Source of the DNA: Clitoria ternatea
Lineage: Eukaryota > Streptophyta > Magnoliopsida > Fabales > Fabaceae
Length of the DNA: 64,000 bases
Assembly: GCA_037962975.1 (NCBI GenBank)
Contig: CM075676.1
Location: 28,391,001-28,455,000, forward strand
Direction: 5' to 3'
This document shows, in pieces, positions 11,860-21,254 of this stretch (positions are counted from its first letter, which is position 1; each line of letters starts with the position of its first letter). The translations under genes and the position numbers were made by a program. The notes beneath the pieces were generated by a model. It saw only the letters and a program-made list of their open reading frames with translations. It ran no database searches and had not been told where the DNA came from.

Positions 11860-13381
11860 TTAAAAAAAATTGACTTAAATGTATTTTTTGTCATTAAATA
11901 TGGGAGTTTTATTTTTTATCCTTATATAGTGATGTCAACACCACGTGGACATGTTGACATGAATTTTGGTTAACCACTTTAACATTTAATAGCCTTTAAC
12001 ATCATAAACCAAACATAATATATAATATAAGTTCAATATAAATATAAAAGTTTAGTTTTAAGGGACTAAAAAATAAAAAACCCTTAAGAACTTAAAGTTC
12101 ATGTCTAAATTACATTTTTTTGTCCCCTAACTTTGTCAAAGATTTGATCGGGGTCCTCCAACTTTTAATTTTGCAATTTCGATCCCAAAAATATTGAATT
12201 TGTTGACATTTGGTCATGTAACTTTTAATTACACAATTTTGATCCCTAAATTATTTATTTAGTTGACAAATTTAGTTCTCCTATTTATTTTCTATCAATT
12301 GTTAATATGGATAATGAAGTTTGATGTCAACTGAGAAGTAACGTTATAACACGTTTTTTTGTTGTCATTAAGGATATTCACGGATTATCTTAGATCGAGT
12401 TTGGAGTAAAAAGTCATTCAATCCAATCATAAAATTGCAATGTGCTTTGGATTGAATTAGTTGAAATAATATTATAAATTTAATCTAATACAATTAAAAA
12501 TGGTTTGGATTAAATTGTATAGTTTGATTTTTATATTTTTATTTGTTATTTAATTAAAAGGTAATAAGTAGATTTTATTTCACTAGTAAACTTTATTTTT
12601 TTATACAAAATTCAAAATGACATAGTAAAAAAATGAGTGACAAAATTATGTTTGAATCAATGTTAAAATTGATAAACTTATAAAATATATCAAAAGATTA
12701 AGACATATTTCTCTTGAAAGATAATAAATTTAAGACTAAATTTTTTAAAAATAATTAAATAATGCAATTTTATAAATATATAATTATACAAATATGAGTC
12801 ATAACCTTATTATATATATATATATATTATAAGTTCGGTTTGGATTAGGTTTGATCAATTTTTGAACATAAATCTCAAATCCAATCAGATCCAATTAAAA
12901 AACTTCAATTTTGACAATTTTTTATTAACTCAATTTTTCATTTATTTGGATTTTGAGTTTTTTTTTCAATTTTATCGTTTACATTAGACCACATCAATTA
13001 ATGAGCACCTTAACTATCATAACCTAACCTAATGCATAAAAAACATTAGTACAAGGTTAAGAGACCATATAAACAACATACTGCAAAATTATGGTACATG
13101 CTTATTTATAATAATATTTAAATATAACATTTATATTATTATGGTTGTAAATCAATATTTTGGATTATAATATAATGGTTTTTATATGTTTTTTCACCTG
13201 TCATCTTTATTTCATTTTTAAGTGTGAAAAAATAATTAGTTTAAAAGCTCAATTCCCCCACCTCCGACGCGCACGATTAATATCGGCAAAACTGTTTTAA
13301 TTATTTATTTATTTATTATTTTGGGTCTTCTCTGAAAAACCTTATATTTGTGTTTAAATTTTAAATTGAAAGGTTACCATT
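11859..13381. other. AT-rich intergenic DNA with a dispersed 'TTTTGATCCC' repeat
   Basis: Within 12,110-12,310 a unit built on 'aacttttaatt...caatttcgatccc' recurs two to three times at roughly 60-bp intervals, a type of dispersed plant repeat. From 12,370 to 12,960 there are words such as GGATTGAATT and CAATCCAATC in both orientations, perhaps another foldback element without clear ends. No gene is visible. Confidence 0.35.
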
Positions 13382-13620
13382 GCTTCCCGCCACCAGTGGA
13401 TATGTTTCCCGCCAAATTCTAAATAGCCACCATTGGAATAGGTTTAGCTTTTCGCAACGAAACACCTTTCCATGGCAGCATCATCTTTTGGCAGTTGCCT
13501 CTTATACCCTTTTATTTCTTATTTAAAGCACACAAGTTTCAATTTTCAATACACAACATTTCTCCCTCTCTTTTTCTTCATTGAGTTTATTTAATTCTTG
13601 TAAGTGTTGATCTTGCCGAT
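13382..13620 (+). promoter_or_regulatory. Orphan promoter-like segment with two E2F-type sites
   Basis: TTCCCGCC at 13,384-13,391 and TTTCCCGCCAAA at 13,405-13,416 match the plant E2F/DP consensus. About 100 bp later comes a TATA-like TATTTAAA (near 13,520), followed by a pyrimidine-rich, leader-like stretch at 13,560-13,590. No coding exon follows before repeat DNA begins near 13,621. I infer the promoter and leader of a gene separated from its body by insertions, or a chance resemblance. Confidence 0.35.
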
Positions 13621-13690
13621 GGGTAGGGGTGGTAAAACGGGTCAAAGGGCCGGGCCGGGTTGGACCAAAATAGGAAAATGAGACAGAAAC
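13621..13690. repeat. Repeat DNA into which element A inserted (left part)
   Basis: GGGGTGGTAAAACGGGTC followed by GGGCCGGGCCGGG is the typical edge of a dispersed foldback repeat. The matching GGCCCGACC/ACGGGTCGGTC words continue at 24,138-24,190 on the far side of element A. The last five bases, GAAAC (13,686-13,690), are the target duplication of A. Confidence 0.5.
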
Positions 13691-14266
13691 AGTAACATTC
13701 CAGGTGTTTTAATAAAAATTTTGGAGAGTGGAAAATATTAGCAAATGTTTTAGAGATTTATTTAATATTCGATCTGCCTGAACCGGGGACAGGGAATCCA
13801 GTGTCAGGCCAGACTCAATTGTGAGGGTCAAACGGTGTTGAAGATCGGTTGTGCAGAGAAGAACGGCCAAAGACGTACTGACCTGTGGCAGACGCTTATC
13901 CGGTGTGCCTGGGGTGGTCTTGGACTAACCGACGTGTGGAAAACGCCCGACTCGGAATCATAGTTTGGGTCAACCTCTTGTAATGGCTAGGACAATCGGA
14001 TGTGCATAACAAAGATGTAAGGACGGATGAAGTATCCGACCTCTCAAGAGTTAGCTCAGATTACCAATGTGGGGACACTACGCCTGGACATCGGTTGTCC
14101 GGTATCCAGCTCGGATCGATGCTCTTGTGAAGTATTGGTCAGTTTCGAATAATGAAGCATTGTGAAAGCAAATCAGAGTAGGATCCCAACGTGATGAAAT
14201 TGATTAAAAACTTTTAATGGGAATGTAAATGAAATGGGGGAAAAAAGGCTGTTTTGCCCCTGAGTT

Positions 14267-14278
14267 CTATATAAAAGG
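14267..14278 (+). promoter_or_regulatory. TATA box of the element A 5' LTR
   Basis: CTATATAAAAGG is the best TATA match in the LTR. It is followed by a pyrimidine-rich start region and is conserved at 21,830-21,841 in the 3' LTR. Confidence 0.7.
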
Positions 14279-16265
14279 AAATTCTCTCTCTCCCCTCTTC
14301 ATTATTTACGAACTTCTTCTTCTCTTGATCTGTTCCTTCTTCTTCGATCTCCTCGCTTGTCGCTAAGTTGCATGCGCTGGGGGAGGACTCCGTTTGTGTT
14401 AAAACTTCAATCGAACCCCGTTCCTGTGATCGTGGCCTCAAGGTGAGTCCACTGATCCGTTTTATTGTGGCTCCTTGTTCCCTTTCGTTTCTCTGGTAGC
14501 TAAGGGCCATGCATGGCTATATTCGAACCCGTTCTCCACTTCTTAGGTGAGTATGAGCTCAAATATGGCCTAAGAGCTGAGGGGTTGAATTACTGGGTGT
14601 TGCATTCTAACCCGTAGGTGGTATATTAGACAGCGAAAGGCTGAGCAACGGACCTGAGACTGCGAATCCAATACTCAGAGGAAGGGATCGACACCGAGAG
14701 CAGATCATCGAAGCGTGGAATCGAGGTAATGGGGTGTTCGGGTTATGATTAATTAGAATAGGATCTGTCTCCTATCCAAGTCAATGAACAGTATAAGTAA
14801 GGTCAGAATGTGTTCTCGAATCTTGTGGTGTACCTATGTTGTGCATGTATGACGTATATATCGATCAGCTGAAGATCGGGTGTGTAGTGGAGTTAACCTT
14901 GTCATGAGCTTGATGTATTTAATGCTGAGAGAATGTGGATCATTTATGTTTGGATGTATGTGTGTATACCTTGCAATGGCATGAAATACGTAATGCTTGA
15001 GATAATCAGCATGTTATATTGAAAGGCTTGACGAGTCGGTCGCCCTACACTGTGAGCACTGGTCAGTTTCTGACAGTTGCAAGTGATAATCAGAATGATA
15101 TGTTTATGTGTATGGGATTGAATGTGATTATATGGTGGAGGACGACCAACGGTATGAATTACCCTGTTTTGTCTTCAGTGGTCAAGTCAGACCCAGTTAA
15201 GCTACCCAGAGGTCTTTGACCCAGTGGTTGAAAGGGGAGCCAAGTCGGGCTCGGTGAACCAAGTCGGGTTCACGGGATGTCAAGTCGGACTCCCAGCTGA
15301 AGGTCGATCCTTTTGGTATCCGGATACTAGGTGTTAAACTTTATATGAGAGTCAGTTGTGATAATTGATGAATTATTGGTTGTGATGTGCATAATTGCTG
15401 AGTGACATTTGTTACATTTGCCGAGTAAAATTATTAATAATGCCGGGTGACTTATGTCATGTTCCCGAGGGGAGTTTGTCATATTGGCCGAGTGTGATTT
15501 GTAAAGTCACGAGAATGTGACGGGATGGAGCTTATTTATAATTATAACTTGTTGATTTTGTTCTATATTAATTATGATGCCAAACACTCACCCTTGCTGC
15601 TGTTTCCAATTTAGTAACTAGTGACAGGGAGGAAGCCGGAGCCATGGAGTCGCGCCAAGGGGGAGATCGATGACAAGGCCCCAATGATTTTGAGTAGCTG
15701 TCGAATATAACTATGTATAAGGAATTTTCTGAGCGTGTAATGCTGACTTAAATTAGATCTAGTGTGAAATGACATTGTGTTGTGCTTGGTTTATGTTTTC
15801 ACAAGTTTGCCGTGACAAAATCTTACCGAGCGAGACTTGCCCGAGTTGATTCATCCATGGTTGAGCGAGGGCTCACCAGCTTAATGTTTGCTTTACCACC
15901 AGGTGAAGTTTCCACCCGTGTCCGAGTAAGATTGGTTGGGAGAGAGTTCCGAGTATTGAGGATTTGGAGGTGTCCAAGTGAAAATCTGAGTTCCTCCCGA
16001 GAGAAGTAAGAGTAGGGGATTCACCGAGTGAAGGCATTCGGAGAGGCTATAACCGAGTGGTGGAGGTTAAATTACTGACGAAAGAGTTGGACCGAGCAAA
16101 ATTGTCTGAGTAAAAGGTCGTACAGAGTCAAGTAAGGAATGTTCGAGTAAAGGGAAGTTGAGCGTTTCCCGAGTGAAACCCTTGAGCCGAGTGAAACATT
16201 TTGCCGGGTGAAACCCCATGTAGTTCCGTGTGTGCGTTTTGTTCACCCAGTCTTTAGATGTGTCT

Positions 16266-16343
16266 CTCGCTCAAGCAGATTTGGCTTCGCTTCAGCGAAG
16301 ACTTCTGATCTCGCACAAGCGAATCCGGCTTCGCTCGAGCGAG
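16266..16343 (+). repeat. Four-box palindrome array in U5 (element A, 5' LTR)
   Basis: Four boxes related to the palindrome TCGCTCAAGCGA start about 20-24 bp apart. They are recognisable although individual boxes carry one to three changes. The same array is at 23,831-23,907 in the 3' LTR, and a related one is in both LTRs of element B. Its location is 225-305 bp before the primer site. Confidence 0.75.
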
Positions 16344-16572
16344 TGGGCTTTGGCTTCATATTTCTCTTCTTACTTCAACTAAAATTCCTTTTTCTTATTT
16401 TATTTAATCAATTAAATTGTTACTGTTACTGTTTATTACTTTAAACACGTGTATTGAAAATAAGTAGCACTTTAAAACGAGACTTGATTAATCAGTTGTA
16501 AACGTGAAAATTTATTGTAAAAGTTAACCAAATGAATATAAATATATGTAAAATGACCAAGGATGTTATATT

Positions 16573-16586
16573 TGGTATCAGAGTGG
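16573..16586 (+). other. Primer-binding site of element A (initiator tRNA-Met type)
   Basis: TGGTATCAGAGTGG begins two bases after the LTR end and matches the complement of the plant initiator tRNA-Met 3' end over its first eleven bases. Confidence 0.88.
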
Positions 16587-16803
16587 TTCTTTCTAGAGCC
16601 AGGTTTATGGGTCAATTCAGTGATTGTATGAGTCCGGTGAGGGCTGGGTGCATTCAATTGTGTTGTGTTTTACTTGTGCAGCTTGGCATCGTTCCCTTGG
16701 CATTCCATCGGCATGGCATTCTATGTGTGTGAGGTAAATTTCTGACTCTCTGACTGACATTGGTTATTAATGGTGATGTGTTTGCTCATTGTAGAATTAC
16801 AAT

Positions 16804-17748
16804 ATGACCGAAGGAACCAGTTCCGGTGGAGGGGACGATTTCTTCTCCAAGTTTACCCAGTTGATGAGTAGTACCGAGTCCGGTCCCACTCTGGATAAAT
16901 TCCTAAAAAGGAATCCCCCGGCTTACAAGGGAGGACACGATTATGACGGGGCATACATTTGGGTCAGGGACATAGAGCAGGTCTTTGAATACTTTGAGTG
17001 CTCGAAAGAGCAAAAAGTTTTGTTTGCTACCTATCAATTAAAGGACGAGGCTAGAGTATGGTGGTCTCGGATGAAGGTACAGATGAACGCGGCAAATGAG
17101 CCGCTAGTGTGGGTAAATTTTCGAAGAAGATTCCTTGTTAAGTACTTCCCGGATAACTACAAAATCCGGAAGGAAATGAAATTCCTGAAGTTAGAGCAGG
17201 GCCGAATGACTGTGGCCGAGTACACCAGCAAGTTTGACGAGCTGTGTGATTTTTACCATCCTTTTTCGCTGGAAGGGACTGAGGGTAGCAAGTGTGCTAA
17301 ATACGAGGCTGGATTACGGATTGAACTCCGTAGTGTAGTTGTACCTATGGAGATTCGGGACTACCCGACCCTGGTGAACAAAGCTAGACTGACCAAAGAG
17401 GTGCAGTTACAAAGGACGTCCTAACCGAGAGACAAGAAACCACTGAAAGCAAAGGGCTTCAGCTTTAAGAAGATGGGCCAATTCTTTCGGGGCGGCAAGT
17501 CTTCTGCTACTTCTTCATCTTCTTCCGGTCGGGGCTCTACTAGCCAATCGGGTAATCTTTCTGGTAGCCGTGCGTGCTACAATTGTGGCCAGGAAGGCCA
17601 TATTTCAAAACACTGTCCAGCCAATCAGATTGTATGCTTTCAGTGTGGACAGCCGGGGCACCTCAGGCCCGATTGCCTACAGAGGCAGCAGCAGAGCAGG
17701 CCAGGCAATCGAACCAACCCTTCTGGGACTAGGGGTGCCAATTTTTAG
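16804..17748 (+). pseudogene. Element A gag (capsid and two zinc knuckles), broken
   Basis: An ATG at 16,804 opens a frame with a Ty3-type gag/capsid domain (WWSRMKVQM..., then RRRFLVKYFPDNY and YTSKFDELCDFYHPF). After a TAA at 17,422 the same frame continues with a Ser/Gly-rich linker and two CCHC zinc knuckles: CYNCGQEGHISKHC and CFQCGQPGHLRPDC. A TAG at 17,746 follows. Gag forms the particle and binds the element RNA. The protein-level match to the gag of element B is close, so the two are one family. The stops make it non-functional. Confidence 0.88.
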
Positions 17749-18477
17749 AGGGGAGGCAGGCATGGTGTTGGTCGGGAAGGTCAGCAATCGGGAAGATCGG
17801 ATGCCCAGTCCAGTGGTGCCCAGAATGCTATGACCGGCTAGGTGTTCGCGTTTGATGCCTCGGAAGCCATGAGGAATGACAACTTGGTGCAGGGTAAGTG
17901 CCTCATCTGTGGTTATCTTGTTGATGTAATTTATGATTCGGGCACGACTCATTCATTTATTTCTGAGAGTTGTGTGCGACGGCTTGGTTTGCCGATCGGT
18001 TTAATGGAGAACGCCCTTATTGTTTCCACTCCAACCGGTTCTACTTTTCGTGCAACCACCGTGTGTAGAGATATACCGATGCAAATTGAAGACAATACTT
18101 TTTGGGTGAACTTTATCTGTATGCCATTGAGGAACTTAGATGTTATTCTAGGCCTTGATTGGCTAGCTGCTAATCATATGATGGTCGACTGCTATCGAAA
18201 GAGTATTGTTTTCTCTCAGGAACTTAACACGAAGGATGTGGTGAGTGATGTCTCAGCCACGTATGTTATTTTATTTGCTTTGAAGGGTCGGTATAGCCTT
18301 CTACCAAGTGATATTCCAATTGTTTGTGAATTCCCTGATGTTTTTCTGGAAGAAATTCCGGAGTTGCCTCCCAGTCGGGAGATTGATTTCTCTATTGACT
18401 TAATTCCTGGGACAGAGCCTATGTCCCGAGCGCCATATATAATGTCTTCGGTGGAGTTGGCCGAGGTAAAGAAATAA
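17749..18477 (+). pseudogene. Element A aspartic protease region, broken
   Basis: A TAG at 17,839 interrupts the start of the region. From 17,842 the frame carries a retropepsin-like segment, with the catalytic motif DSGTTHSFI (usual DSGATHSF in this family), then GLDWLAANH, and leads towards the RT through a PELPPSREIDF stretch. It ends at TAA 18,475, where element B has a CAA codon. The protease would cut the gag-pol polyprotein during particle maturation. Confidence 0.85.
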
Positions 18478-19911
18478 GTAAATGAATTGTTGGAAAAAGG
18501 CTTTATTCGACCGAGTGCTTCACCATGGGGCGCTTCGGTGTTACTGGTAAAGAAGAAGGACGGTAGCATGCGAATGTGCATCGACTACCGACAGCTGAAT
18601 AAATTGACGATTAAAAATAAATATCCATTGCTTTGGATTAATGACTTGCTGGACCAACTAAGGGGCGTTGTTGTGTTTTCTAAAATCGATTTAAGGTCGG
18701 GATACCACCAGATCCGAGTGAAGTCGGAAGATATTCCGAAGACAGCGTTTCAGACTCGGTATGGGCACTTCGAGTACATTGTAATGCCCTTTGGAGTGAC
18801 GAATGCCCCCGCCATCTTCATGGACTATATGAATCGGATTTTTCAACCATACTTGGATCAGTTTGTGGTGGTATTCATTGATGACATCCTGGTATATTCG
18901 AGGTCGGTTGAAGAGCATGCTCAACACCTCCAGATCGTTCTGCAGATACTCCGAGAGAAAAAGTTGTATGCTAAACTATCTAAGTGTGATTTTTGGGAAA
19001 GTAGTATGCAATTCTTAGGACACGTAATTTCCCGAGAGGGCGTCTCGGTTGATCCAACAAAAATTGAGGCGGTTATGGCTTGGGAGAGACCGAGGTCGGT
19101 AACTGAAATCAGAAGTTTCCTCGGGTTAGCTAGATACTATCGATGTTTTATTGAAGGGTTCTCTCGGATAGCACTCCCTCTGACTCGGTTGACAAGGCAA
19201 GAGAGTCCTTTTGTGTGGTCGGAGAAGTGCGAACTGAGTTTTCAGACTCTCAAACGGTGTTTGACGACTGCCCCGGTGCTTGCATTTCCTGATGTAACAC
19301 AGGAATTTATGGTGTATAGTGATGCATCCAAGTTCGGTTTGGGATGTGTGCTGATGCAATCCGACCGGGTGATTGCCTATGCTTCCAGGCAATTGAGGCC
19401 CCACGAATCGAATAATCCAACCCATGATTTGGAATTGACAGCAGTAGTTTATGCATTGAAAATTTAGCGTCATTACCTTTATGGATCCCGTTTTGTGGTG
19501 TTCAGTGACCACAAGAGCTTGAAATATTTGTTCGATCAAAAAGAGCTAAACATGAGGCAGAGAAGGTGGGTGGAGTACTTAAAAGATTATGACTTCGATT
19601 TGAGGTACCACCCGGGTAAGGCGAATATTGTGGCCGATGCACTGAGCAGGAAGGTGTTACACGCAGCTTATTTGATGGGCAGAGAGCAGGAATTACTGGA
19701 GAGCTTTAGGAATATGAATATTAGAGTTGTCATGGACGCTCCAAACCGAATGACGGTAAGAATGTTAAAGATCTCCAATAAATTTCTGGAGTCTATTGCT
19801 GCGGCTCAGAAAGACGATGAGGAGTTACTGAAAATGATTGACACTCAGACTCGAGGCAAGGATATAGAGTTAACTCGGGGCAATAATGGAATATGGAGAT
19901 TCTGGAACTGA
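18478..19911 (+). pseudogene. Element A reverse transcriptase and RNase H, broken
   Basis: Same frame as gag. RT motifs are in order: KKDGSMRMCIDYRQLNK, SKIDLRSGYHQIRV, MPFGVTNAPAIF and the catalytic VVFIDDILVYS (FIDD box, normal for this lineage). RNase H follows with YSDASKFGLGCVL, HDLELTAVV, then after TAG 19,465 SDHKSLKYLFDQ and ADALSRK. The stop at 19,465 (TGG to TAG) and TGA at 19,909 (CGA to TGA) are single transitions compared with element B. The enzyme would copy element RNA to DNA. Confidence 0.9.
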
Positions 19912-21218
19912 GTGGTGGTGCCCGCACATGGAGATTTCAGGCAACCCGTGCTAGCCGAGGCACACAGAAGCTCCCTAAGTATTCACCCCGGTGTAACGAA
20001 AATGTATCATGACTTGAAGAAGGAATTCTGGTGGCCGGGCATGAAGAAAGCAATAACTGAATACGTAAGGTCCTGCGTGATATGTCAAAAGTGCAAAGTC
20101 GAACATCAACGACCCCCAGGTTTGCTTCAGCCTCCAGAAATTCTGATCTGGAAGTAGGAAAGCATCACCATGGACTTCGTATCCGGGCTACCTCGTACCC
20201 GAACCGGGTGCAACGCGATTTGGGTAATTGTTGACCGACTAACCAAGAGCGCCCACTTCCTGGCAATGAATATGAAATGGTCACTGGACCGATTGGCTAA
20301 GTTGTATGTTGCTGAGATTATACGACTGCGCGGTGTACCCTCAAGCATTATTTCTGATCGGATCCCCGATTTACTTCAAGATTTTGGGGAAGCTTGCAGC
20401 AAGAACTGGGTACTGAGCTCAGGTTGAGCTCGACGTACCATCCCCAGACTGATGGCCAGTCGGAACGAACAATACAGACTCTCAAGGATATGCTGAGGGC
20501 ATGTGTGTTAGAGCAGGGCAGATCATGGGAAAAATACTTGCCTTTGGTGGAGTTTGCATATAATAACAGTTATCATAGTAGCATTGGGATGGCTCCCTAT
20601 GAAGCCCTTTACGGTCGGAAATGTCATACTCCATTATGCTAGAATGAGAATGGCGATGCCATTCATCTGGGACCCGAACTGATTCAAGAGATGGACGAAC
20701 AAGTTGCCTTAATCCGAGAGAAGATAAAAATTGCCCAAGACCGACAAAAGAGCTATTACGACAATCGGCATAGGCTGCTTGAGTTTCAGGCAGGCGATTG
20801 GGTGTTCTTGAGGATTTCACTGACTAAAGGTGTAGGTTAAATTTTGAAGAGCCAAAAGCTTAATCCGAAATACATTAGACCCTACCAAATACTGGAACGG
20901 ATTGGTGAAGTTGCTTACCGACTGGATCTTCCCCAGTTATTGACTAACATCCACAACGTGTTTCACGTATCACAGCTCCGAGCCTACATTCCGTGTGATA
21001 CAATGATTGTACCCAGTGACTCCATTGAATTGAAAGAAGACCTGACGGTGAAAGCGGTGCCGATCGGTATTGAGGAGTATCAAACGAAACGGTTAAGGAG
21101 CAAGGAGGTGCCATTGGTAAAGGTGAAATGGCAGAATTTGAACTGGATAAACTACAATTGGGAATTAGAATCACATATGAGGCAGATGTACCCCCATCTT
21201 TTTCAATCGAAACGCTGA
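19912..21218 (+). pseudogene. Element A integrase with chromodomain-like C-terminus, broken
   Basis: The HHCC zinc-binding part (HRSSLSIHPGVTKMYH ... CVICQKC) is followed by TAG at 20,155. The catalytic core has its first Asp in MDFVSGLPRTRTG and second in SDR; a frameshift lies at roughly 20,371-20,393, where the box after the second Asp is lost. The third residue, Glu, is in DGQSERTIQTL. Stops follow at 20,640 and 20,838. The last part (LVKVKWQNLNWINYNWE ... YPHLF) resembles the group II chromodomain that steers chromovirus insertion. Integrase would join the cDNA to the chromosome. Confidence 0.88.
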
Positions 21219-21241
21219 TTTCGGGGACGAAATCCCCTTTT

Positions 21242-21254
21242 AGGGGGGGGTGGA
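21242..21254 (+). other. Polypurine tract of element A
   Basis: AGGGGGGGGTGGA directly precedes the TGTAAC start of the 3' LTR, as expected for the plus-strand primer. Confidence 0.8.

Larger units (their letters stand above)
13691..16570 (+). repeat. 5' LTR of element A
   Basis: It begins AGTAACATTCC (T to A change at the first base compared with the 3' LTR) and ends GATGTTATA. A TATA box lies at 14,267-14,278, so U3 is about 0.6 kb and R-U5 about 2.3 kb. Compared with the 3' LTR, the centre (about 14,310-15,610) is nearly identical while both outer parts differ by roughly 5%. Short open frames at 14,214-14,510 and 15,019-15,219 recur in the 3' LTR and are not genes. Confidence 0.92.

Noticed and set aside
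14214..14510. 98-codon open frame in the element A LTR (also at 21,768-22,073)
   Set aside because: Present in both LTRs because the LTR is duplicated, antisense to the element, and with no recognisable domain.
15019..15219. 66-codon open frame identical at 22,582-22,782
   Set aside because: Identity comes from LTR duplication and the conserved middle of the LTR; no protein features.
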